11,763 nt of DNA, from positions 1-11,763 of the forward strand of contig JAJXYU010000245.1 of NCBI GenBank assembly GCA_021780395.1. The letters run 5' to 3'. Under the pieces are notes generated by a model that saw only the letters and a program-made list of their open reading frames with translations, was not told where the DNA came from and searched no databases. The position numbers and the translations under genes were made by a program. This DNA is from Pseudomonadota bacterium. GTDB lineage: Bacteria; Pseudomonadota; Gammaproteobacteria; Steroidobacterales; Steroidobacteraceae. Shown here in pieces: positions 1 to 6,708 of this stretch (positions within the stretch are counted from its first letter, which is position 1; every line of letters begins with the position of its first letter).

Positions 1-1643
1 GGGGCGGCCGGCTCGCGCGCCGCCGGCGCGCGGCGTGGCCGCGCGCTCTCGCGCGCGCTGCTGCGCCGCTGTCGCAGCCATGCCTGATAATCGTCGAGAT
101 CGCCATCGAACGGACCGACGCCTCCATCCGCCACCAGCCAGAGCGAGTCCGCGACCGCACGGATCAGGTGCCGATCGTGCGAAACGACGACTAGCCCTCC
201 GCCGAACCCCTGCAACGCGACCGTGAGCGCGTGCCGCATCTCCAGATCGAGGTGATTGGTCGGTTCGTCGAGCAGCAGCAGATTCGGGCGTCTCGCGACG
301 ATCAGCGCGAGCGCGAGCCGCGCCTTCTCGCCGCCGGAGAACCGCCCGACCGACTCGAACGCGCGATCACCGCTGAAGCCGAAGCGGCCGAGATGGTCGC
401 GGATCCGCTGCTCGTCGCCGATCGCGTACTCCGGGCCGCCGGCGTGTCGCAAGTGCCAGAACGGGCTTTCGGCCGGGTGCAGCTGATCGAGCTGGTGCTG
501 AGCGAAATATCCGACCGCGAGATCCGCGGCGCCCGTCCGCGTCCCCGCGAGTGCCGGCGAGTCTCCGGCGAGCAACCGGGTCAACGTCGACTTGCCGGCG
601 CCGTTCGGCCCGAGCAGGGCGATCCGATCCTGCGGCCCGATCGACGCGTCGATCCCGCCGAGCACCGTGCGCCCCGGATACCCGCAGGCCGCCCCTTCCA
701 GCGTCACCAGCGGACGCGGGGTCTTCGCCGGCGGCTCGAACGAGAACCCGAACGGACTGTCGACGTGCGCCGGCACGATCCGCTCCATCCGTTCGAGCAT
801 CTTCAGGCGACTCTGTGCCTGGCGCGACTTGGTCGCCTTCGCGCGGAATCGCTCGACGAATGCGCTGATCTCGGCGATCCGTCGCTCCTGACGCATCCGC
901 AGCGCGCCTTGCTGCGCGAGATCCTCGCTCCGCTTGCGCTCGAACTGCGAGTAGTTGCCGGCGTAGATCCGGATCCCGCGATGCTCGATGTGCAGGATGC
1001 GATCCGCGATCGCGTCCAGGAATTCCCGATCGTGCGAGATCGCGAGCACGGTGCCCGGGAAGCTGCCGAGCCAGCCTTCGAGCCAGAGAATCGCGTCGAG
1101 ATCCAGATGATTGGTGGGCTCGTCGAGCAGCAGCAGGTCCGCGCGGGACGCGAGCGCTCGAGCCATCGCGAGCCGCACGCGCCAGCCTCCCGAGAACTGC
1201 GCGACCGTCTTCGCATGATCGGCCGCGGCGAAGCCGAGACCATGCAGGACCTCGGCGGCACGGGCACGCGCCCGGTATCCGTCGAGCGATTCGAACTGCG
1301 CATGGGCCTGCGCGAGGCGCGAGGCGTCGCCGTCCTGCTCCGCGCGCTCGATGTGCGCCTGTGCGAGCCGTAGCCTCGCGTCGCCGTCGAGCACGAATTC
1401 GATCGCCTCTCGATCGATCGCCGCCACTTCCTGCTCGACGTGCGCGATCGCGAGGCTCTCGGGCACGTCGAGATCGCCGCGATCGGGGGTGAGTTCGCCG
1501 CGCAGTGCCGCGAACAGGCTCGACTTGCCGGCACCGTTCGCGCCGGTGACGCCCAGCTTCTCGCCGCGGTGGATCGTGAAGTTCGCGTCCTCGACGAGCG
1601 GCAGCGTCCCGCGCCGCAGATGCAGCCCGCGGGCGGTCAGCAA
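1..1643 (-). CDS. yheS: ABC-F family ATPase, YheS type (3' end beyond left edge)
   Basis: Partial gene with 547 codons visible; the stop lies outside the window. It has two ABC ATPase domains in one chain and no membrane segments, the layout of ABC-F proteins that act in the cytoplasm at the ribosomal E site. First domain: Walker A GANGAGKS (34-41), signature SGGW (151-154), Walker B LLLLDEPTNHLDLD (170-183). Second domain: Walker A GPNGAGKS (345-352), signature SGGEK (436-440), Walker B with D459-E460. The linker, about 230-310, carries RFRAKATKSRQAQSRLKMLE, which closely matches E. coli YheS. The C-terminal end seen here (from about 525) is an Arg/Ala-rich tail where YheS has its C-terminal extension. 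The start is TTG at 1643: no ATG or GTG occurs in frame between it and the upstream gene, and AAGGGAG sits 5 nt before it. It lies 61 nt downstream of the GGDEF-EAL gene and could be co-transcribed with it. The family assignment is firm; the ribosomal role is inferred from the family. Confidence 0.95.
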   Translation of the reverse strand, partial: MLTARGLHLRRGTLPLVEDANFTIHRGEKLGVTGANGAGKSSLFAALRGELTPDRGDLDVPESLAIAHVEQEVAAIDREAIEFVLDGDARLRLAQAHIERAEQDGDASRLAQAHAQFESLDGYRARARAAEVLHGLGFAAADHAKTVAQFSGGWRVRLAMARALASRADLLLLDEPTNHLDLDAILWLEGWLGSFPGTVLAISHDREFLDAIADRILHIEHRGIRIYAGNYSQFERKRSEDLAQQGALRMRQERRIAEISAFVERFRAKATKSRQAQSRLKMLERMERIVPAHVDSPFGFSFEPPAKTPRPLVTLEGAACGYPGRTVLGGIDASIGPQDRIALLGPNGAGKSTLTRLLAGDSPALAGTRTGAADLAVGYFAQHQLDQLHPAESPFWHLRHAGGPEYAIGDEQRIRDHLGRFGFSGDRAFESVGRFSGGEKARLALALIVARRPNLLLLDEPTNHLDLEMRHALTVALQGFGGGLVVVSHDRHLIRAVADSLWLVADGGVGPFDGDLDDYQAWLRQRRSSARESARPRRAPAAREPAA

Positions 1644-1648
1644 AGCCG

Positions 1649-1655
1649 CTCCCTT
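1649..1655 (-). promoter_or_regulatory. Ribosome binding site deciding the TTG start of yheS
   Basis: On the minus strand AAGGGAG is followed by the 5-nt spacer CGGCT and then TTG CTG ACC. It is the only good Shine-Dalgarno sequence near the 5' end of this reading frame and supports a non-ATG start at 1643. Confidence 0.65.
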
Positions 1656-1663
1656 CGCTCGCG

Positions 1664-1693
1664 CCCGCCGCGGCGGGTCGCGAGCCGGCTCGC
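1664..1693. repeat. Two adjacent perfect 14-bp palindromes in the gap before yheS
   Basis: CCCGCCGCGGCGGG (1664-1677) and GCGAGCCGGCTCGC (1680-1693) are each perfect palindromes, with centres 16 bp apart. They fill about half of the 61-nt gap between the GGDEF-EAL stop and the yheS start. No T-tract follows on either strand, so they do not look like a standard intrinsic terminator. They may be a protein site, an mRNA structure between the two genes, or chance in GC-rich DNA. Confidence 0.5.
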
Positions 1694-1704
1694 CGAGCGG
1701 GTGC

Positions 1705-4182
1705 TCACGATGCCTGCAGCGGCCGCCGGTTCGCCGTCGGACGGGTCGTGCCGCCGAGCGCGGTCGCGCCGCGCTCCTGTCGCTCGAGCAACGCGAGGAA
1801 CTCCGGCCCGCTCATCGCATCGCCGAACAACCGGCCCTGCGCGAACTCGCAGCCGCGCTCGCGCAGGAACGCGAGCTGCTCCGGGAGCTCGACGCCCTCG
1901 GCGACGACCTCGAGCTCGAGGCTCTTGCCCATGTCGATGATCGTGCGCACGATCGCCGCCGCATCCGCGTCGCTTGCAACGCCGCGCACGAAGGACTGAT
2001 CGATCTTCAGGGTGCCGATCGGAAACTGCTGCAGCGCGGACAGCGAGGAATAACCGGTGCCGAAGTCGTCGATCGCGAGATGCAGACCCATCGCGTGCAG
2101 CTCGTTGAGCAAACCGATCGTGCGCTTCGGGTCGGTCATCAAGGTGGTCTCCGTGACCTCGAGCTCGAAGCGGGTCGGCGAGACCTGATGCTCCCGGAAG
2201 ATCGAGCGCGCCCGCGCGACGAAACCCGCGTGCTTCAGCTGGCGCAGCGAGAGGTTCACGGCGATCCGGCCGGGCGTGGGGAGCCGCACCTGCCATCGTG
2301 CGTAGTCCAGGCACACCCGGTTCAGCACCCAATCGCCGATGTCGAGGATCAGGTGCGTCTCCTCGGCGAGCGGTATGAACAGCGAGGGCGAGATGTCGCC
2401 GTGTCCCGGCAAGCGCCAGCGCAGCAGCGCCTCGGCCCCGACGATGCGCTCCGTGCGCAAGTCCACCTTGGGCTGATACAGGATCAGGAACTCTTCGCGC
2501 TCGAGCGCCCGGCGGAGCTTGCTCTTCAGCATCAGCCGTTCGACCGCGGCGGCGTTCATCGCCGGGACGTAGAACGCGCAGGAATTGCCCCCGTTCTGCT
2601 TCGAGTGATACATCGCCGCGTCGGCGTTGCGGATCAGGTCGATCACGTTCTCCGCGTCGGTCGGGCAGATCGCGATGCCGACGCTCGCCGTCAGGTACAC
2701 CTCCTGGTGATTCACGTAGAACGCCCGGCTGATCTCGTCGAGCAGCTTGCGCGCGATCGCGCCGATCGCGGCGCGGTGATCGACGTCCGGTGGCAGATCG
2801 TCGACGAACATCGCGAACTCGTCGCCGGCGAGCCGGCCGATCACGATGTCCTTGCTCAAGGCCCGGGCCAGGCGCTCGCTCAGGATCTCGAGCGTGCGGT
2901 CGCCGGCCGCATGACCGAAGGTGTCGTTCACGTCCTTGAACCGGTCGAGATCGAGATACAGGAGCGCGAGCGAGCGCTGATTGCGCCTCGATCGTGCGAT
3001 GGCCTGCTGCAGCATGTGCTGGAACTGCATCCGGTTCGGCATCTTCGTCAGCGTGTCGTAGCGGGCGAGATAGCGGATGCGCCGCTCGGCGCGCTTGCGC
3101 TCGGTGATGTTGCGGGCGACGTAGATGTTGCCCTGGAACTGCGGGTCGGCGCTGCTGATCGTCGAACCGGCCATCGACACCGGGATCGTCTGGCCGCTCG
3201 CGGTTCGCAGCACGGTCTCGCGCGCCTCGCCGCCGCTCGGCGTCGGATCGAACGCCGAACGGTGCGCGGCGTCGACGAGGTCGAGCAGCGGCGTGCCGCG
3301 CAGTTCCGGTTCGGTTCGGCCGAGCAGCCGGCACGTGGCCTCGTTGCAGCTGCGGATCAGTCCGTCCGGGGCGGTCACGAACACCGCGTCGCTCAAGCTG
3401 TCGAGCACGGTGTTCAGGTGGTTCTTCGTGACGGTCGTCTCGCTCAGCGTCAGGCGCATGCGTTCGAGCGTCGCCTGCAGATCGCCGATTTCGTCGTTGC
3501 GCCGGACGGGCAACGGGTTCGAGTAGTCGCCCTGGCCGATGCGCTCGGCGCTGCGCGCGAGTTGGGAGATCGGCCGCGCCAGGCTGTCGGCGAAGAGCCA
3601 GGCGCCGCCGATGCCGGCGAGGAGCATGAGTGCGCCGAGGCCGAGCAGGCCCGCCGCGAAGCGCTTGCCTTGCAGGAGCTCGTTGCGCGCGATCTGCAGA
3701 CGCAGGTCCGCGAGCGTGCGTTCGCTGTCGGCGCGGCTGAACGAGATCTCGAGCGTGCCGATCCGGCCCCGACCGCTGCCGAGGGTCGCGAGTACCGGCG
3801 CGACGGCGGTGTAGGTCGATCCGGTTGCGGCGGTCGATCCGCGCCGGGCGGCGACGAACGCGACGCGCCCGCGACCGTCGCGGATGGTGACTGCGGTCAC
3901 GCCGGTCCGGTCGAGGAGGCGGCGACCGATCGCGGCGGTCGCCGCCGTGTCGCCGGCCGCGAGCGACGGCGACACTCGAATCGCGGCGGTGCGCGCGACG
4001 TGGTGCGCGCGCCGCTCGAGGTCGGATTCCAGGCGGCGAGCGACGGCGCCGTGGGCGAGGGCGCTCGCCGCGGTGCTGTCGACGCGATGTTCGAGATAGG
4101 CGAGCGTGCCGAGGAGCCCGGAAAACGCCACGGCGATCGCGACCGCGATCAGCAGGATTTTCGTTCGCAGGCTCGACGGCAT
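1705..4182 (-). CDS. Membrane HAMP-PAS-GGDEF-EAL cyclic-di-GMP signalling protein
   Basis: 825 residues. A transmembrane helix at about 9-30, a periplasmic region of about 145 residues with no recognised domain, a second helix at about 175-197, HAMP (about 197-250), PAS (about 252-362), GGDEF (about 370-535) and EAL (about 552-800). The cyclase signature reads AGDEF (452-456) with the metal-binding D411 present; Ala for the first Gly is found in working cyclases. No RxxD inhibitory site is present at the usual distance before it. The EAL phosphodiesterase domain keeps its usual catalytic set: E584-A-L, N643, E675/E678, D705-D706 in DDFGTGYSSL, K726, E762 and Q782. I expect active c-di-GMP hydrolysis, with synthesis possible, controlled by a periplasmic or PAS-sensed signal. 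The ATG at 4182 is preceded by GGTGA with a 6-nt gap. It is divergent from the thiol oxidoreductase gene and upstream of yheS. The signal sensed and net activity are unknown. Confidence 0.95.
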   Translation of the reverse strand: MPSSLRTKILLIAVAIAVAFSGLLGTLAYLEHRVDSTAASALAHGAVARRLESDLERRAHHVARTAAIRVSPSLAAGDTAATAAIGRRLLDRTGVTAVTIRDGRGRVAFVAARRGSTAATGSTYTAVAPVLATLGSGRGRIGTLEISFSRADSERTLADLRLQIARNELLQGKRFAAGLLGLGALMLLAGIGGAWLFADSLARPISQLARSAERIGQGDYSNPLPVRRNDEIGDLQATLERMRLTLSETTVTKNHLNTVLDSLSDAVFVTAPDGLIRSCNEATCRLLGRTEPELRGTPLLDLVDAAHRSAFDPTPSGGEARETVLRTASGQTIPVSMAGSTISSADPQFQGNIYVARNITERKRAERRIRYLARYDTLTKMPNRMQFQHMLQQAIARSRRNQRSLALLYLDLDRFKDVNDTFGHAAGDRTLEILSERLARALSKDIVIGRLAGDEFAMFVDDLPPDVDHRAAIGAIARKLLDEISRAFYVNHQEVYLTASVGIAICPTDAENVIDLIRNADAAMYHSKQNGGNSCAFYVPAMNAAAVERLMLKSKLRRALEREEFLILYQPKVDLRTERIVGAEALLRWRLPGHGDISPSLFIPLAEETHLILDIGDWVLNRVCLDYARWQVRLPTPGRIAVNLSLRQLKHAGFVARARSIFREHQVSPTRFELEVTETTLMTDPKRTIGLLNELHAMGLHLAIDDFGTGYSSLSALQQFPIGTLKIDQSFVRGVASDADAAAIVRTIIDMGKSLELEVVAEGVELPEQLAFLRERGCEFAQGRLFGDAMSGPEFLALLERQERGATALGGTTRPTANRRPLQAS

Positions 4183-4220
4183 GTCGCTTCACCGGCCGCG
4201 GCGGCGACCGTCCGGGCATC

Positions 4221-4249
4221 ATGATACCTGCGTCGGAGCGGCCGGATAA
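4221..4249 (-). promoter_or_regulatory. Candidate sigma70-type promoter of the GGDEF-EAL gene
   Basis: On the minus strand TTATCC (4249-4244), a 17-nt spacer and TATCAT (4226-4221) precede the gene; transcription would begin near 4214, leaving a leader of about 30 nt with GGTGA just before the ATG. The -10 box is good (5 of 6 consensus positions), the -35 is weak (3 of 6). Confidence 0.4.
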
Positions 4250-4258
4250 GAGCCCGCG

Positions 4259-4264
4259 TAGAAT
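4259..4264 (+). promoter_or_regulatory. Candidate -10 element close to the start of the thiol oxidoreductase gene
   Basis: TAGAAT (5 of 6 positions of the -10 consensus) ends 7 nt before the ATG at 4272. Transcription from it would begin at about the A of the start codon. No Shine-Dalgarno sequence precedes that ATG, so a leaderless transcript is possible. No good -35 box is visible. Confidence 0.3.
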
Positions 4265-4271
4265 GCAAGCC

Positions 4272-4949
4272 ATGACCCGTGCGCTGCGCATCGACGTGTA
4301 CGCCGATACCGTGTGTCCCTGGTGCTATCTCGGCAAGCGGCGCCTGGCGGTCGCGCTCGCGGCTCGCGCGCAGCATGCGCCCCGCGTGATCTGGCGGCCG
4401 TTCGAGCTCAATCCCGAACTGCCGGTCGAGGGCGTCGACCGGGACAGCTACCTGGCCGCCCGGTCGGTCGACCGGGCGGCGCTCGACCGCGCGCATCACA
4501 CGCTCGTGGAGCTCGGTCGGGCGCAGGGGATCGACTTCCGCTTCGACCGGATCGCGCGGGTGCCGAACACCCGGCGCTCCCATCTGCTGGTCGCGCTCGC
4601 GGCACGCCGGGATCGTGGCGACGAGATGCTCGAGCGGTTGATGCGCGCGTACTTCGAAGAAGGGGCCGACATCGGCGACTTCGACACACTGGTGGGGCTC
4701 GCCGCGGACGCCGGTCTGGCGGCGCGTGAAGCCAGTTGGGCGATCGCATTGCGCAACGGTCAGGATGCGGTCGTTGCTGCGCAGCGGCATGCGGCCAGCC
4801 TGGGTCTCACCGGGGTTCCGACGTTCGTATTCAACGGCGAATACGCGCTGTCCGGCGCCCAAGAGCCCGCGGCACTGGCCGCCGCGATGGACGAAGCCGT
4901 CGCCGCGCCCTCGGTCGCGTCGGAGGGGGCCGGAGCGGCGCCTGGATGA
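4272..4949 (+). CDS. FrnE-like DsbA-fold thiol oxidoreductase
   Basis: 225 residues. A thioredoxin-fold protein of the DsbA/FrnE group. The N-terminus has the redox motif C15-P-W-C18 followed by YLGKRRL, which is characteristic of FrnE-like proteins, and the loop GVPTFVFNGEYALSGAQ near the C-terminus supplies the cis-proline and substrate-facing strand. No signal peptide or membrane segment is present, so it should act in the cytoplasm as a disulfide reductase, isomerase or chaperone; its partner is unknown. Automated pipelines may label such proteins 2-hydroxychromene-2-carboxylate isomerase-like, but the CxxC pair argues for thiol chemistry. I prefer ATG 4272 because the chain then starts a few residues before the first strand (LRIDVYAD); in-frame ATGs at 4221 and 4263 would add unconserved-looking sequence. 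Its stop overlaps the next gene's start (ATGA), implying translational coupling. Confidence 0.9.
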   Translation: MTRALRIDVYADTVCPWCYLGKRRLAVALAARAQHAPRVIWRPFELNPELPVEGVDRDSYLAARSVDRAALDRAHHTLVELGRAQGIDFRFDRIARVPNTRRSHLLVALAARRDRGDEMLERLMRAYFEEGADIGDFDTLVGLAADAGLAAREASWAIALRNGQDAVVAAQRHAASLGLTGVPTFVFNGEYALSGAQEPAALAAAMDEAVAAPSVASEGAGAAPG

Positions 4950-5620
4950 CGCCGGAGGAACTGACCGGACGGACCCGGCGCCACGTGATCGACTTGCCCG
5001 AGTTCGGCGGTGCGTTGCACCGCGAGGTCGTCGCGCCGTTCGCTGCGATGCGGCAAGCCGCGCGGGCGGCGGGGATCGACCTGGTGCCGGCGAGTGCGTT
5101 TCGCGATTTCGAGCGCCAGCTCGCGATCTGGAACGACAAATACACCGGCCGGCGGCCGACGGCCGGGAGCGACGGCGGGCCGCTCGATCTGACTCGGCTG
5201 ACTCCGGCGGATCGCGTGGACGCGATCCTGCGCTGGTCGGCCTTGCCTGGCGCGAGCCGCCACCACTGGGGCACGGATCTCGACCTCTATGATCGTGGAG
5301 CCGTTGCGACCGGCGTCGGGCCGAGGCTCGAGCCGGCCGAGTATGCAGCGGGCGGGCCGTTCGCACGCGCGAGCGAGTGGCTCGAGCGACACGCGGCGCA
5401 CTTCGGCTTCTTTCGGCCCTATCGAGGGCGCCGGAGCGGCGTGCTGGCCGAGCCATGGCACTACAGTTTCGCGCCGATCGCGCACCACGCATCGCGCGCG
5501 CTCGACGTCGGGACGCTCCGGGAGGTGCTCGCGGCGGCACCGCTCGCGGGCAAGGACGCGGTGCTCGCGGCGATCGACGCGATCCATGCCCGTTACGTCG
5601 CCCGGATCGACCCGTTCTGA
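4946..5620 (+). CDS. M15-family (VanY/LdcB-like) metallopeptidase without signal peptide
   Basis: 224 residues. Family M15 zinc carboxypeptidases cleave the D-Ala end of peptidoglycan stem peptides. Here S104-R-H106-H-W-G contributes the first zinc ligand, D113 (in GTDLD) the second and H172 (in EPWHYSF) the third, with E169 as the catalytic base; the H-x6-D spacing and the upstream SAFRDFERQ (50-58) also fit the family. All catalytic residues are intact. The N-terminus, MTPEELTGRTRRHVIDLPEF, is charged and lacks a secretion signal, lipobox or membrane helix, which is odd for a cell-wall enzyme. The start is the ATG at 4946 that overlaps the stop of the FrnE-like gene by 4 nt. Possible roles include trimming recycled muropeptides in the cytosol, or secretion by an unrecognised route. 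It is convergent with the HD-protein gene, 16 bp away. Family is firm; substrate and location are inference. Confidence 0.9.
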   Translation: MTPEELTGRTRRHVIDLPEFGGALHREVVAPFAAMRQAARAAGIDLVPASAFRDFERQLAIWNDKYTGRRPTAGSDGGPLDLTRLTPADRVDAILRWSALPGASRHHWGTDLDLYDRGAVATGVGPRLEPAEYAAGGPFARASEWLERHAAHFGFFRPYRGRRSGVLAEPWHYSFAPIAHHASRALDVGTLREVLAAAPLAGKDAVLAAIDAIHARYVARIDPF

Positions 5621-5636
5621 GGGACCCGGCCGCCGG

Positions 5637-6632
5637 TCAGGTCCACAAGGCCTTGAGCCGATCGAGCATCATGCCGCGCACCCGCGGCAGCGAATCGTCG
5701 TCGGCGGTGAACAGCGGCGGATTGCGACGGAGCATCCGCCAGCGCTCCGTCCGCAGCACCCGATCGAGGTGCGCGAGGTTCCGGTCGATCGCCTCCATGT
5801 AGGGGTTCGCGCCACCGAACAGCGGCTCGACGTGACGGTACGCGTGCTCGAATTCCTGCTCGAGCCGCGCGACCCGAGTCTCGTGGACGAAACGCGGCGT
5901 CTGCCGCAGCAGATCGAGCCCGGAACTGTAGCGCACCTGCGGCGCCCCGCCGCTCTCGACGCTCGCGGCGATCCCGCCGAGGACGAATTCCGGATAGAGT
6001 CGATCGCGACATTTCTCGAGATAACAGCGATCCGCCATCTGCGCGATCAGATCGGCAGTCCCGAGCAGGTGACCCATCTTGCGGTCGCGCCGGTCGTCGA
6101 GCCGGATCTCGGCGAGCGCGACTTCGTATCCGGTGAAGTGGACGATGCGCGTCGCGATCGGCACCCAATGGTCCAGGCCGATCGTCGGCAGGAAGCGCGC
6201 GATGAACCGGGCGCTGCGGGTCACGTGATAGCGGGTGAACTCCGCGCCGTTGCGATGCTCCGTGTCGGCGGCTTCGCGGATGTACCCGGCGTCGTGGAAG
6301 AGCGCGGTCACCAGCGTCACGACCGCCCGCTCCGGGCCGAGCCGGGCGGTGGTCGCGGCGGTGCGGTCATGGCCGACGAGCAGGCGCGCGGTGGCGAGCG
6401 TCATGTCGAGCGTGTGCTGCCGATCGTGATAGACGGTGTCGACGCCGTGATAACCGGGCATCCGTCCGGTGAACAGCAGGTCGAAGGCCGCGAACGCCCG
6501 GTCGAGCCGCTCGAACGACTCCGCGGGCCACGCCGTTCGCATCAGCTCCCGGACCGCCGCGGCGACCGTCGACGTCGAACTCACCCGGACGGTGTTGGTC
6601 ACGTCATAGTCGTTACGCCGCAGTTCGCGCAT
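5637..6632 (-). CDS. HD-domain phosphohydrolase, function unknown
   Basis: 331 residues, soluble, no signal peptide. HD superfamily features: Y68-H69-D-R-Q-H73-T-L-D-M, then L-F-H113-D114-A-G-Y117, E125-H126-R-N, H165 in RIVHFTGYE, and D194 in GTADLIAQMADR. The first and last motifs resemble those of class I cyclic-nucleotide phosphodiesterases (YHNxxHxxDV and an Asp in a CAD-like context), but the HDxxH histidine is Tyr here. A metal-dependent phosphodiesterase or phosphohydrolase is likely; I cannot name the substrate. The C-terminal third (about 205-331) is helical and charged with no motif I know. The ATG at 6632 has no clear Shine-Dalgarno sequence but a TAAGAT box 6 nt before it. The gene lies 76 nt downstream of xthA on the same strand and probably has its own promoter. 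The GTG at codon 17 is an alternative start but has no better ribosome site. Confidence 0.85.
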   Translation of the reverse strand: MRELRRNDYDVTNTVRVSSTSTVAAAVRELMRTAWPAESFERLDRAFAAFDLLFTGRMPGYHGVDTVYHDRQHTLDMTLATARLLVGHDRTAATTARLGPERAVVTLVTALFHDAGYIREAADTEHRNGAEFTRYHVTRSARFIARFLPTIGLDHWVPIATRIVHFTGYEVALAEIRLDDRRDRKMGHLLGTADLIAQMADRCYLEKCRDRLYPEFVLGGIAASVESGGAPQVRYSSGLDLLRQTPRFVHETRVARLEQEFEHAYRHVEPLFGGANPYMEAIDRNLAHLDRVLRTERWRMLRRNPPLFTADDDSLPRVRGMMLDRLKALWT

Positions 6633-6638
6633 GGTCGG

Positions 6639-6644
6639 ATCTTA
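6639..6644 (-). promoter_or_regulatory. Candidate -10 element immediately before the HD-protein gene
   Basis: TAAGAT on the minus strand ends 6 nt before the ATG at 6632 (4 of 6 consensus positions, fitting TANNNT). As with the FrnE-like gene, transcription would begin at or next to the start codon, and no ribosome site precedes it. No -35 box is recognised, so this is weak on its own. Confidence 0.22.
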
Positions 6645-6684
6645 TGCCGCGCGTCGTTCGTCCGCCATCGACCCGGTTCGCCGT

Positions 6685-6699
6685 TGTGACGCGTTCACG
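6685..6699. promoter_or_regulatory. Inverted repeat GTGA-N5-TCAC between xthA and the HD-protein gene
   Basis: TGTGACGCGTTCACG contains GTGA and TCAC half sites. It resembles a CRP site (TGTGA-N6-TCACA) but with a spacer shorter by 1 nt. It lies about 40 nt upstream of the HD gene's candidate -10, where an activator could bind. Chance occurrence cannot be excluded. Confidence 0.2.
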
Positions 6700-6708
6700 G
6701 CGCGACCC

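Noticed and set aside
1..60. CG-alternating stretch at the left edge that might be a structured repeat
   Set aside because: It is explained as the Arg/Ala-rich C-terminal linker of yheS written in GC-rich codons; the reading frame stays open through it.
803..1534. Minus-strand open frame within yheS
   Set aside because: It is one frame off the ABC-F frame, is Ser/Arg-rich with no motifs, and the adjacent frame holds both Walker motifs. The true gene is easy to miss because it starts with TTG and runs off the window.
1351..4224. A 957-codon open frame on the + strand opposite the GGDEF-EAL gene
   Set aside because: It is a mirror of the real gene caused by strong G/C bias at third codon positions. 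The translation is Arg/Ala/Glu-rich with no domain, whereas the minus-strand frame has complete catalytic motifs.
4221..4271. Upstream ATGs (4221, 4263) as starts of the FrnE-like protein
   Set aside because: The added residues are charged and look unlike a conserved N-terminus; the -10-like box TAGAAT lies inside them, and ATG 4272 places the first beta strand where the family has it.
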